This document shows, in pieces, positions 20,886 through 28,860 of a stretch of 64,000 nt of DNA. The notes below the pieces were generated by a model, which saw only the letters and a list, made by a program, of their open reading frames with translations, was not told the origin of the DNA and searched no databases. Made by a program: the position numbers and the translations under genes. The DNA is from Flavobacteriaceae bacterium MAR_2009_75 (lineage in GTDB: Bacteria > Bacteroidota > Bacteroidia > Flavobacteriales > Flavobacteriaceae). The DNA lies in the NCBI GenBank assembly GCA_002813285.1, contig PHTZ01000001.1, positions 3,719,501 through 3,783,500 on the forward strand. The letters run 5' to 3'. Position 1 is the first letter of the stretch, and each line of letters begins with the position of its first letter.

Positions 20886-21182
20886 ATGAACTACGAAGAA
20901 GCAGTCGAACTAAAGAATAAAAACGAACATTTAATTGGACAAAAGTACAGAGGCGGAACAATTGAGGAATTAATTATACGTCCGACAAATCAAAAAGAAT
21001 TTGAAGCTTTCTCGAAGTCATATTTGAGAACAATGGACGCTGAATTATCGATACAGCCTTTTATAGGTAATGATTTGACCGTAGATGCTGTTTGTGATAG
21101 AGCAAAAATCAGAACTAATAATATTTTCTTTAGGACAGAAATAGGAAACTTATTGGACGAACAATTAGATGTAAAATTTTAA
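20886..21182 (+). CDS. Unknown 98-residue cassette protein
   Basis: A small, soluble, acidic protein without signal peptide or membrane helix. I recognise no family. It begins 30 bases inside cassette 1 and is followed 5 bases later by a second unknown gene, so the two are probably translated from one transcript. The AT-rich codon use matches other cassette genes more than the core genes around. Two-gene cassettes often carry toxin–antitoxin or effector–immunity pairs, but nothing in the sequence shows that here. Confidence 0.6.
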   Translation: MNYEEAVELKNKNEHLIGQKYRGGTIEELIIRPTNQKEFEAFSKSYLRTMDAELSIQPFIGNDLTVDAVCDRAKIRTNNIFFRTEIGNLLDEQLDVKF

Positions 21183-21187
21183 AAATA

Positions 21188-21751
21188 ATGACAGAAACAG
21201 AAGCGAGAAATCATTTATACGAACTTTGGCAGAATGGCGAAACCCCAAACAATTTTGACGAAGACCATTCCGATTACGAAAAAGCCGTGAAATTTACCAT
21301 TAAGCACGGAGAATTTGACTTTGAGAAATTTTATGAAAGTATTGCTATTATAAGATTTGGAATTTGGCAAGTGGAATCGGATGCTTTAGTTGGTAAAGGT
21401 GGACGAGATTATATTATTGAATGTAGTCGATTTTGGGAAACAAGAGACTATAATGGACATTTAGTTTGGGATTGGTTAATCCACCTTTGCGAAAAAACTT
21501 GGATTACTAAAGAAAATGTGAACGATTTAAATACAGCTTTCTTCTTTTGTCAAGACTATTTCAAAGAGAATAAACCAGCAAATCTTCCATACGTGTCGAC
21601 AGCTCAAACCCTAAACATCCAAAAACAGTTATTGGACATTAGTGAGGAAATGTCGAAAAGGGAAAAAGTTGATGAACGTGGAATAGTTGATATTGACACA
21701 GAAGATATGATGAAATATGGAGAACTATTGAATAATATCAAATATTTATAA
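21188..21751 (+). CDS. Unknown 187-residue cassette protein
   Basis: A soluble acidic protein rich in aromatic residues (WQVESDAL, SRFWETRDY, VWDWLIHLCEKTW). No signal peptide and no motif I can name; a weak feel of DUF4240-type immunity-like proteins is not enough for a call. Second gene of cassette 1; its stop lies 4 bases before the TACTGGCAAC that opens the attC-like site, the tight packing typical of cassettes. Confidence 0.65.
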   Translation: MTETEARNHLYELWQNGETPNNFDEDHSDYEKAVKFTIKHGEFDFEKFYESIAIIRFGIWQVESDALVGKGGRDYIIECSRFWETRDYNGHLVWDWLIHLCEKTWITKENVNDLNTAFFFCQDYFKENKPANLPYVSTAQTLNIQKQLLDISEEMSKREKVDERGIVDIDTEDMMKYGELLNNIKYL

Positions 21752-21755
21752 AAAC

Positions 21756-21889
21756 TACTGGCAACAATGGCTATAAGTAATTGCTTATTCTCGCCTACTT
21801 CTGAAAATCCTCGCGGATTTTCAGTTTGGTGTGTACTTGCAAAGTAAACCGCTAAACCACGCAACTACTCATAGCCGAGACCGTTGTGT
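21756..21889 (+). repeat. attC-like site 1
   Basis: Opens with TGGCAAC and closes with GTTGTGT. Inner arms GGCTATAAGTA (21769–21779) and TACTCATAGCC (21866–21876) pair at 10 of 11 positions; outer AAC/GTT also pair, with unpaired bases in between as in attC sites. Inside is a second perfect hairpin, CTGAAAATCC/GGATTTTCAG with loop TCGC (21801–21824). Confidence 0.7.
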
Positions 21890-21907
21890 GCAACCTAAAA
21901 AAAACGA

Positions 21908-22777
21908 ATGAATAACGAACAAACTGCAATACGAACAACTTATTTCAGCATAATTGGAAATACTGCGTTGGCTTTGATAAAAGGACTTGCAGGATTTTTT
22001 GGGAATTCTTATGCTTTAATTGCAGATGCGATTGAATCAACAACTGATATTTTTGCTTCATTTTTAGTTTTATTAGGTTTTAAATATGCAAAACGACCAG
22101 CAGACGAAAATCATCCCTATGGACACGGAAAAATTGAACCATTAATTACATTTGGAGTAGTTGCTTTTCTTGTTGTTTCTGCCACAATAATCGCTTATGA
22201 AAGTATCCTAAACATTCAAACACCACATAAAATCCCGAAATCTTGGACTTTGATTGTTTTGGGTCTAATAATAGTTTGGAAAGAAATCTCATTTCAAATC
22301 GTAATTAAGAAAAGTAAACAAACGAATAGTTCTTCCCTAAAAGCAGATGCTTGGCATCATAGAAGTGATGCAATAACTTCGGTAATGGCATTTATCGGAA
22401 TTTCAATAGCAATCATATTTGGAAAAGGTTATGAAACAGCAGATGATTGGGCTGCATTATTTGCTTCCGCATTTATCTTATATAATAGTTATTTAATCTT
22501 ACGACCAGCTTTAGGAGAAGTTATGGACGAGCAACTTTATGAAGACCTAATACTTGAAATTAGAGAAAAATCAATAGAAGTTAAAGGTGTTTTGGATACT
22601 GAAAAATGTTTCATTCGAAAATCAGGAATGAAATATCACGTTGATTTACACGCAATTGTAAATAGTGAAATAACAGTAAAATCAGGGCACGATATTGCAC
22701 ATAAATTAAAGGACTATTTACGAGAAAAAATACCGAATTTAGGACACGTACTAATTCATATTGAACCGAATGAATAA
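21908..22777 (+). CDS. Cation diffusion facilitator family transporter (cassette cargo)
   Basis: A 289-residue inner-membrane antiporter that would export divalent metal (Zn, Co, Cd, Fe or Mn) against protons. Six membrane helices are visible; the metal-site motifs are ADAIESTTD in helix 2 and AWHHRSDA in helix 5, and the HPYGHGK loop between helices 2 and 3 is characteristic. A cytoplasmic C-terminal domain of about 80 residues with several His follows. The gene fills cassette 2: it begins 25 bases after the cassette border and ends 5 bases before GCACACAAC. Confidence 0.92.
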   Translation: MNNEQTAIRTTYFSIIGNTALALIKGLAGFFGNSYALIADAIESTTDIFASFLVLLGFKYAKRPADENHPYGHGKIEPLITFGVVAFLVVSATIIAYESILNIQTPHKIPKSWTLIVLGLIIVWKEISFQIVIKKSKQTNSSSLKADAWHHRSDAITSVMAFIGISIAIIFGKGYETADDWAALFASAFILYNSYLILRPALGEVMDEQLYEDLILEIREKSIEVKGVLDTEKCFIRKSGMKYHVDLHAIVNSEITVKSGHDIAHKLKDYLREKIPNLGHVLIHIEPNE

Positions 22778-22782
22778 AGGCA

Positions 22783-22916
22783 GCACACAACAATGTATAT
22801 AAAAAATAGGCGAAATAGTGCTAAATTCAAGGTTTGTGGCTCGTATCAAACTTTGTGCAAAACCGAAAGTTTCGTGCTTCGTAATCGCCTACTTTTCATA
22901 TACTAGACCGTTGTAA
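22783..22916 (+). repeat. attC-like site 2
   Basis: Opens ACACAAC, closes GTTGTAA. Arms 22795–22813 and 22885–22903 pair over 19 positions with two mismatches (GTATAT ... TAGGCGA against TCGCCTA ... ATATAC), the best stem of the set. The layout matches site 1 although the inner sequence differs. Confidence 0.72.
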
Positions 22917-22928
22917 ACAATTTCTCCA

Positions 22929-23852
22929 ATGAATAAAATTTTTGGAATTATATTGATAATTGCAGTTTTAGTTTCTTGTAAAAACGCCAAAAAAGAAAAT
23001 ACTGAGACTCCTCCAAAAACAGAGTTTCAGGAAATAACAACCGATTATTACGAATTAAGTAAACCGACTGAAAACATAAAAGGAGTTTTAGTACTTTTTC
23101 CAGGTTTTCCTCATAAAGCCGAAGACACAAAGCGGGAATTCAAAGTAATTGAGATTGCAAAGCAAAATAGTATTGCAGTAATTTATATGAATTACAATCA
23201 AAAATTATGGCTTGAAAAAGATGAAAAACAAAAACTAGCAGAACAGCTAGAAAACATATTACTTGAAAATAAACTGCCATTAAATGATATTTATGTTGGT
23301 GGGTATTCAAGCGGAGGAAATGTCTCTTTCTTAATTAGTTCATTTCTAAATGAAAATAAGAACTTTAAGTTCAAACCAAAAGGAGTTTTTATAGTGGACT
23401 CGCCAATTGACTTGGTCGCACTTTACAAGAGTTCTGAAAAGAATCTAAAACGAAATTTTTCAGAAGGATCAGTTACAGAAAGTACTTGGATAATAGAAAC
23501 TCTTGAAAAACGATTAGGAAACCCAAACAATGATATTTCAAAATATCAGGAGTACGCAAGCTATACCTCAGAAACAAACACTATTGATAACCTAAAAGGT
23601 TTAAAAAACACTAAAATCAGACTTTATACTGAGCCAGATACAATTTGGTGGAAAGAGAATAGAATGGCGGATTATGACCAGTTGAACTCCTATTATATCA
23701 AAAGACTTTCTAAAGACTTAAAAGAATCGGGATTCAACCAAGTAGAGTACATACCAACAGAAAATAAAGGATATCGAGAAAACGGAGATAGACATCCGCA
23801 TAGTTGGTCTATTGTGGACAAAGAAGAGTTGATGAAATGGATAACGCAATAA
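22929..23852 (+). CDS. Lipoprotein with alpha/beta-hydrolase fold (cassette cargo)
   Basis: A 307-residue protein with a lipoprotein signal (lipobox VLVSC, Cys at about residue 17). The mature part has hydrolase features: LVLFPGFPHKAED (oxyanion region), YVGGYSSGGNVSFL with the nucleophile elbow GxSxGG near residue 140, and a late His in RHPHSW as possible catalytic His. Substrate unknown; an envelope esterase or peptidase role is inferred. It fills cassette 3, starting 20 bases after GTTGTAAACA and ending 5 bases before TGTTTACAAC. Confidence 0.75.
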   Translation: MNKIFGIILIIAVLVSCKNAKKENTETPPKTEFQEITTDYYELSKPTENIKGVLVLFPGFPHKAEDTKREFKVIEIAKQNSIAVIYMNYNQKLWLEKDEKQKLAEQLENILLENKLPLNDIYVGGYSSGGNVSFLISSFLNENKNFKFKPKGVFIVDSPIDLVALYKSSEKNLKRNFSEGSVTESTWIIETLEKRLGNPNNDISKYQEYASYTSETNTIDNLKGLKNTKIRLYTEPDTIWWKENRMADYDQLNSYYIKRLSKDLKESGFNQVEYIPTENKGYRENGDRHPHSWSIVDKEELMKWITQ

Positions 23853-23856
23853 AAAC

Positions 23857-24058
23857 TGTTTACAACAATGGCTATAGCAAATAGGGCATAAAGTGCTATA
23901 TTTAATGGTTTGGGCGTATTTGCTAAGTCCGCCAAATCTTTTGGATTTGGCAATTAAAAAAACAAAAATAATTACAAAACAAAAAGCTCTGGCTCGCAGA
24001 CCAGACGGAAACGAAAAGTTTCCTTAATACCCCACTACGTTTAGCCGCGCCGTTGGGC
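23857..24058 (+). repeat. attC-like site 3
   Basis: Opens TTACAAC, closes GTTGGGC (a full GTTRRRY match). Outer arm GGCTA (23870–23874) pairs with TAGCC near 24042–24046, and AGCAAATA (23875–23882) can pair with TATTTGCT (23917–23924). An inner hairpin GCCAAATC/GATTTGGC spans 23931–23951. It is longer (about 200 bases) and less regular than sites 1 and 2. Confidence 0.6.
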
Positions 24059-24072
24059 ATAATTTGGTACGA

Positions 24073-25369
24073 TATACAAACATCCTTTACAAAGTTATAG
24101 AAACATCGTTTACACTTTTTAAGTTGCATTTGGAACCAACATTCAGATGCTATGCCTTGGAAAGAACAGACGATTATGGAGCAAAAAATTGAATTCATCT
24201 GTGAATGGCGAACTGGAAAATACACCATCACAGAGCTTTGTAGAGCCTTTAAAATCTCAAGACCGACGGCTTACAAAATCATTGCCCGGTTTGAAAACGA
24301 AGGCTATGAAGGGCTAAGGGAACTATCCAGAAAACCACGTGGCCCACATCCCAATGCCACCAATGAAAAGGTGGTGAGCCGCATTCTTGAATTGAAGGAA
24401 AAGCACAAGGCATGGGGAGCTAAAAAATTGCACACCTTGTTGTATAAAGATTTCCCCGATGAAATAATCCCATCGGTCTTGACCGTTCATAACATCCTCA
24501 AAAAACATGGATTGGTGTCGCCTCAAAAAAGGCTTAGAAGAGTCAAGCCCATACACCCCATCTTTGACCCAAAACATTGTAACCAAGTATGGAGTGCCGA
24601 CTACAAAGGCAAGTTTCTTATGGGCAATAAAATCTATTGTCATCCCCTTACGATCGCAGACTCGAAGAGCCGCTTCGTATTTACCGCAAAAGGGCATTAC
24701 AAAGAAAACCTTGCATCGGCCAAAGCAGAGTTCAAAAGGGTTTTCAGGAAATTCGGCATCCCCGGACAAATCCATACCGACAATGGAAGTCCTTTTGGTT
24801 CCGTGGCCGCGATTCAACGATTTACCAGGTTATCCTATTGGTTCATCGAACTCGGAATCATGCCCGTGTTTTCCGACCCGGCACAGCCACAACAGAACGG
24901 AAGACATGAACGTATGCACAGGGATTTAAAGGCCGCTTGTGCCAATCCTTCAGCTTATGACCTAAAAGCCCAACAAAGACGCTTGAACAGCTTTGTAAAA
25001 GAATATAACAACCTAAGACCGCATGAAGCATTGAACATGAAAACACCCGCCTATGTACACGAATTTTCAGCAAGACCTTTCCCCGAAAGAATCCCCAACT
25101 TTGATTACGATTCCAAAATGAAAGTCTTAAAAGTTACACAGAATGGAGCCATCAGATGGAAGGCCTACAATTGGGTTTACCTTTCCGCTTCGCTCCAAGG
25201 TAAACATATCGGAGCACTGGACATTGGCAATGGTATTTGGAGGGTGTTTTATAGAAACGTATTTTTAGGATACTTTGATGAACATGTGTTTAGAAAGAAA
25301 GAACAATCAGTAAGGTTAGAAACTAACTTAGTGTAAACGCTAATCTATAACTTTTGTAAACAATGTATA
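24073..25369 (+). mobile_element. IS481-family insertion sequence inside cassette 4
   Basis: One transposase gene lies between terminal inverted repeats at 24073–24116 and 25330–25369; both read (outside to inside) ATATACA near the edge, TTTACAAA(A)GTTATAGA, then CGTTTACACT. Exact ends and target duplication are not clear to me. The element sits between the cassette border at 24052 and the cargo gene at 25392. Confidence 0.8.
24152..25336 (+). CDS. IS481-family transposase
   Basis: A 394-residue DDE transposase. An N-terminal helix-turn-helix (about residues 10–60; TITELCRAFKISRPTAYK) is followed by an integrase-core domain with acidic residues D150 in VWSADYKGKF, D211 in IHTDNGSP and E254 in PQQNGRHERMH, the spacing expected for an rve domain. 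A C-terminal beta domain follows. The gene is intact and lies within its inverted repeats, so the element may still be mobile. Its GC content is higher than the flanking cassette genes. Confidence 0.92.
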   Translation: MPWKEQTIMEQKIEFICEWRTGKYTITELCRAFKISRPTAYKIIARFENEGYEGLRELSRKPRGPHPNATNEKVVSRILELKEKHKAWGAKKLHTLLYKDFPDEIIPSVLTVHNILKKHGLVSPQKRLRRVKPIHPIFDPKHCNQVWSADYKGKFLMGNKIYCHPLTIADSKSRFVFTAKGHYKENLASAKAEFKRVFRKFGIPGQIHTDNGSPFGSVAAIQRFTRLSYWFIELGIMPVFSDPAQPQQNGRHERMHRDLKAACANPSAYDLKAQQRRLNSFVKEYNNLRPHEALNMKTPAYVHEFSARPFPERIPNFDYDSKMKVLKVTQNGAIRWKAYNWVYLSASLQGKHIGALDIGNGIWRVFYRNVFLGYFDEHVFRKKEQSVRLETNLV

Positions 25370-25391
25370 TTAACGAACATTTTAGAACTGA

Positions 25392-26369
25392 ATGAAAAAA
25401 AGGCATATTAAGATTATAATAACAATCATTGGAGTTCTACTTGCGACTACACATCTAATATTTCCAAAAATAAATATAGACCTCATAACTGTATTTTTAA
25501 TAGCAATCGCAATTGTCCCTTGGGTTGAGTCTCTTTTTAAATCTGTAGAATTGCCTGGCGGATTAAAGTTAGAATTTCAAGATTTAGAAAGAATTGAATT
25601 AGAAGCGAAAGAAGCTGGCTTAATTAAAGACGATTCAGAAGAAGATAGTCAAATCGAATATCTTGATAAAGATTATGTTTTTGTTGACTTGGCAAAGACA
25701 AATCCAAGTTTAGCATTAGTAAGCCTTAGGATCGAAATTGAAAAAAGGTTAAGACAAATTGCCGAAAAATATAGTATTGAATCTAATCGATATTCAATGT
25801 CTAGAACACTTCAAATCTTGTCAAAAAAAGGCATCTTAACTGCTCAAGAAAACTCTACTATGCGAGATATGATTTCAACCCTGAATCACGCAGCGCACGG
25901 AATGGAGTTTGACCAAAGGACAGCGGAATGGATTATAGATAATGGACCTCAAATTATTGATAGTCTCGATAGCAAAATTCATATTCGCGGAGGAGCCTTT
26001 TCGCATCAAAATCCAGAAAGCACAAAACATTGGATTGATTTATCATATGAACATCAAGACTGGAGTACGAACACTGAATGGTCTGAACATATTGGAAAAC
26101 ATAAAGATTTGTGGGAAAAGGAAGTTCAGAACTTATCTGATTCAATAATAAAAAAATTACAAGACGATACAGAGAAAATTGAAAAATTTAATGTTAGCCA
26201 TCAGAATTGGTTAAAGCAACAGGAATTGGAAAAGGATTTTTTAATTTCCATAAGTGATTTAAGAGCAAAAATTGGAAGAGAAGGGCAAATGATAATGGCT
26301 TCTATTTTTATGAATAAATATAAAGAAAGGGCTTTAGAACTAGAAGAAATTTTAAGTCTACTAGAATAA
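25392..26369 (+). CDS. Membrane protein with DUF4145-like helical region (cassette 4 cargo)
   Basis: A 325-residue protein with two N-terminal membrane helices (about 5–22 and 28–48), then a cytoplasmic region. Residues about 100–200 (ALVSLRIEIEKRLRQIAEKY ... LSKKGILT ... LNHAAHGMEF) resemble DUF4145/HEPN-like helical modules seen in defence and transport contexts; the rest is coiled and unassigned. Its stop is 4 bases before TATGCCCAAC, the end matching the cassette start at 24052. The IS481 element may have separated it from its original promoter. Confidence 0.6.
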   Translation: MKKRHIKIIITIIGVLLATTHLIFPKINIDLITVFLIAIAIVPWVESLFKSVELPGGLKLEFQDLERIELEAKEAGLIKDDSEEDSQIEYLDKDYVFVDLAKTNPSLALVSLRIEIEKRLRQIAEKYSIESNRYSMSRTLQILSKKGILTAQENSTMRDMISTLNHAAHGMEFDQRTAEWIIDNGPQIIDSLDSKIHIRGGAFSHQNPESTKHWIDLSYEHQDWSTNTEWSEHIGKHKDLWEKEVQNLSDSIIKKLQDDTEKIEKFNVSHQNWLKQQELEKDFLISISDLRAKIGREGQMIMASIFMNKYKERALELEEILSLLE

Positions 26370-26373
26370 AAAC

Positions 26374-26383
26374 TATGCCCAAC
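26374..26383 (+). repeat. Residual R'' end of cassette 4 (attC lost)
   Basis: TATGCCCAAC is the exact reverse complement of GTTGGGCATA at 24052–24061, and GCCCAAC fits the RYYYAAC consensus. The bases after it (TAAGAACTGAGG) lack the AAT-GG arm seen in other sites, so the attC was cut here and replaced by IS110 debris. Confidence 0.65.
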
Positions 26384-26499
26384 TAAGAACTGAGGTAAAA
26401 AGCAAACAAATTCTTCTTTGATCTGAGACCATACTTTTCTAGGCCCATAGATTCTAAAATCGGTTTCTTTGAGCTTTTATCATTCGATTCATCTTCTAT

Positions 26500-26857
26500 T
26501 TATCCAGGCAATACGGAAACATAAGTTTCGTCATAGGGCGGCCTTCCGGATTTTGCAATGGCAAAAGATTGTTTAAGCAGTTTGTTGGCCACTGCTATCA
26601 ATGCCAATTTCTTGCCCTTCCCCTTGTTCACGATCCGCTCATAGACCTCCCCGCATGCCCTGTTGTGCCTGCAAGCGCTAAAGGAACATAGAAACAATAG
26701 CTTGCGAAGCTTTCAATTACCGACCTTGCTTATCCGGGCTCGACCTCTTACACTGCTCCCCGACTCACGTATCGGGGTTATAACGGCATAACTACAAAAC
26801 TGCGATGCCGACCTTGCCATAGCCAATGCCGCTAACACCAAATAAGAACACCCTTCC
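26500..26857 (-). pseudogene. IS110-family transposase C-terminal remnant
   Basis: The minus frame reads through SGSSVRGRARISKVGN, an in-frame TGA (around 26716), KLRKLLFLCSFSACRHNRA and KKLALIAVANKLLKQSFAIAKSGRPPYDE, which is the C-terminal transposase_20 region of IS110/IS116 transposases with the usual end near YVS. Only about 118 codons remain of roughly 330–400, the DEDD catalytic N-terminal domain is missing and a stop interrupts the rest. It is dead, and lies where the attC of cassette 4 and the start of the next cassette should be. Confidence 0.85.
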
Positions 26858-26910
26858 TAAAAATACATACGTTCTACTTAATTTTCAACATCCCTAAAAA
26901 ATAAAATTAC

Positions 26911-26959
26911 TTGCGTAGTTAAATGGCTTCATATATATTTGTAGTCAAATAACTTCATA
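26911..26959 (+). promoter_or_regulatory. Promoter with overlapping direct-repeat operator before the ArsR gene
   Basis: TTG (26911–26913), 20 bases, TATATTTG (26934–26941): a textbook Bacteroidota promoter. Two 18-base direct repeats, pattern TAGTnAAATnnCTTCATA, lie at 26916–26933 and 26942–26959, one between the two promoter boxes and one right after the -7 box up to the ATG. This suggests that the ArsR protein represses its own operon. Confidence 0.75.
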
Positions 26960-27292
26960 ATGAAATTAAGAAGAGACATATTTCAGGCAATTTCCGATCC
27001 GACAAGACGAGCGATACTCGTTCTATTAACTTCACAAGCCATGACTGCAGGGGCAATTGCAGAGAATTTTGATGCAGCACGACCTACCATTTCAAAGCAC
27101 ATTCAAATTTTGAACGAGTGCGAACTGGTTGAAGCTACCCCACAAGGGCGAGAAATATATTATGAGCTGAAAATCGAAAAAATGAAAGAAATAGATAAAT
27201 GGTTGGAACAGTTCAGAAAAATTTGGGAAGATCGATTCGACCAACTTGACAATTTATTATTAAAACTTAAAAACAATAAAAATGAAAAGTAA
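26960..27292 (+). CDS. ArsR-family transcriptional regulator
   Basis: A 110-residue winged-helix repressor: [37 protein letters not shown] (recognition helix about residues 45–57) and a wing with QGREIYYEL. No metal-binding Cys cluster is present, so it is not an arsenic sensor; members next to SRPBCC genes form a distinct group of unknown signal. It overlaps the next gene by 11 bases and sits on an operator-like repeat pair, which points to autoregulation. Confidence 0.92.
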   Translation: MKLRRDIFQAISDPTRRAILVLLTSQAMTAGAIAENFDAARPTISKHIQILNECELVEATPQGREIYYELKIEKMKEIDKWLEQFRKIWEDRFDQLDNLLLKLKNNKNEK

Positions 27293-28262
27293 TCTGCAAT
27301 TCGACTTTACTGTGAATAAAGAAAACAACACGGTTCATGTTCAACGTGAGTTTGCCGCAAGTCTTGAATTGGTTTGGGAAGCATGGACAAATCCGGAAAT
27401 ACTCGACCAATGGTGGGCACCAAAACCCTATCAAACTAAAACCAAATCAATGGATTTTAGAGAAGGCGGCAGTTGGCTTTACCAAATGTATAACACACAA
27501 AGTGAAAAACAACAAGAATGTCATTGGTGTAAAAATGACTATCTCAAAATTGTCAATCAATCAATGTTTTCGGGCTTAGACGCATTTTGTGATGAAAATG
27601 GAACAGTTAACCAAGAGATGCCCAGAACACAATGGACAAATGTCTTCACGGAAAATGTTGATACAACACTGGTAACGATTACAGCAACCTATGAAAGTCT
27701 TTCAGACCTAGAGAAAATTATTGAAATGGGCTTTAAAGAAGGATTTACAATGGCAATGGAAAATCTTGACCAATATATTGAAGCGCAATTTCAATTAAGA
27801 AAACAAAATAAACCCAACAACAAATCTAGGGTAACCACTTATTTAAATTTTTCTGGAAACACAGAAGAGGCATTTATTTTCTACAAATCAGTTTTTAAAA
27901 CTAATTTTATAGGTAATGGCATTCAACGTTTCGGTGATATTCCTGCTGATGCAGCAACTCCACCCGTTGCAAATGCTATCAAGAACATGGTGCTACACGT
28001 AGAGCTTCCCATTCTTGGAGGTCATATTTTAATGGGAACAGATGCCCCGAAAGAAATGGGTTTTACGCTCAAAGAAGGAAACAACATGCACATATGCCTT
28101 GAGCCTGAAACAAGAGAAGAAGCAGACAGACTTTTTAATGAACTCTCTGTTGAAGGTAATGTTACTATGCCAATGGCAAATATGTTCTTTGGCTCTTATT
28201 TTGGACAATTTTCCGATAAATATGGTATTAACTGGATGATTAACTATCAAAACAAAACTTAA
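27282..28262 (+). CDS. SRPBCC (AHSA1) – VOC (PhnB-like) fusion protein
   Basis: A 326-residue cytoplasmic protein with two domains. Residues about 10–165 are an AHSA1-type SRPBCC ligand-binding fold ([28 protein letters not shown]). After a short Lys/Asn linker, residues about 182–324 are a PhnB-like VOC domain ([20 protein letters not shown] ... [22 protein letters not shown]). In many genomes these are separate neighbouring genes, so this is a domain fusion. Possible role in binding or altering a small hydrophobic or toxic molecule; nothing more precise can be said. Middle gene of the ArsR operon. Confidence 0.85.
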   Translation: MKSNLQFDFTVNKENNTVHVQREFAASLELVWEAWTNPEILDQWWAPKPYQTKTKSMDFREGGSWLYQMYNTQSEKQQECHWCKNDYLKIVNQSMFSGLDAFCDENGTVNQEMPRTQWTNVFTENVDTTLVTITATYESLSDLEKIIEMGFKEGFTMAMENLDQYIEAQFQLRKQNKPNNKSRVTTYLNFSGNTEEAFIFYKSVFKTNFIGNGIQRFGDIPADAATPPVANAIKNMVLHVELPILGGHILMGTDAPKEMGFTLKEGNNMHICLEPETREEADRLFNELSVEGNVTMPMANMFFGSYFGQFSDKYGINWMINYQNKT

Positions 28263-28639
28263 TGAAAAAGACAATAATTTTTATTGTAAGCCTGCTTTTT
28301 GGACTTATGTTCATAAACGCAGGGCTAAATAAGTTTCTAAATTACATGCCAATGCCTGATGACCTGCCCGAGAAAATGATTAAGGTAATGACCGCATTTA
28401 TGGAAATAAACTGGCTTATGCCATTGGTTGGTTTTATTGAAGTTCTTGGCGGAATATTATTTATTGTTCCGAAAACAAGAGCGCTGGGTGCAATTGTGAT
28501 TTTTCCAATAATGATAGGCATACTTCTAACAAACATTTTTTATGCACCAAGTGGATTACCTATCGCTATACTATTGCTTTTAATTAATTTTTGGGTAATG
28601 TATGAGAATAGAGGTAAATATATATCATTGGTGAAATAA
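28262..28639 (+). CDS. DoxX-family membrane protein
   Basis: A 125-residue inner-membrane protein with four hydrophobic helices and the DoxX marks GLMFINAGLNKFLN near the start and GFIEVLGGILFIVPKTRALGA in the middle. Its ATG overlaps the stop of the SRPBCC–VOC gene by one base (TAATG), so translation is coupled. DoxX proteins are linked to redox balance and thiol stress, but this one is uncharacterised. It ends 3 bases before a degraded attC-like site. Confidence 0.85.
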   Translation: MKKTIIFIVSLLFGLMFINAGLNKFLNYMPMPDDLPEKMIKVMTAFMEINWLMPLVGFIEVLGGILFIVPKTRALGAIVIFPIMIGILLTNIFYAPSGLPIAILLLLINFWVMYENRGKYISLVK

Positions 28640-28642
28640 AAA

Positions 28643-28842
28643 CTACTGATGACACCGTGTATAAACGTTGCTAGTAATTGCAAAAATGAGAGGTCGGTAC
28701 TTGTTTACAAAATCGCCAAATTTTCAAATTTCGCGTTTAGAATAGAAACGTAAAAACAAAAAATAAAAATTCAGTTTGTGTTCATCTGAAAAGTAACTGC
28801 TTATTTTCGGCGCTACGATTCATACAAAAACCACAATGCCCA
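28643..28842 (+). repeat. Degenerate attC-like site 5
   Basis: CTACTGATGACACCGTGTAT resembles the opening of site 1 (CTACTGGCAACAATGGCTAT), and the block AGTAACTGCTTATTTTCGGCG near 28793 resembles AGTAATTGCTTATTCTCGCC of site 1. Closing part reads CATACAAAAACCACAATGCCC where CATAGCCGAGACCGTTG would be expected. Probably a decayed site. Confidence 0.45.
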
Positions 28843-28860
28843 ATCTAATCCAATCAGAAT

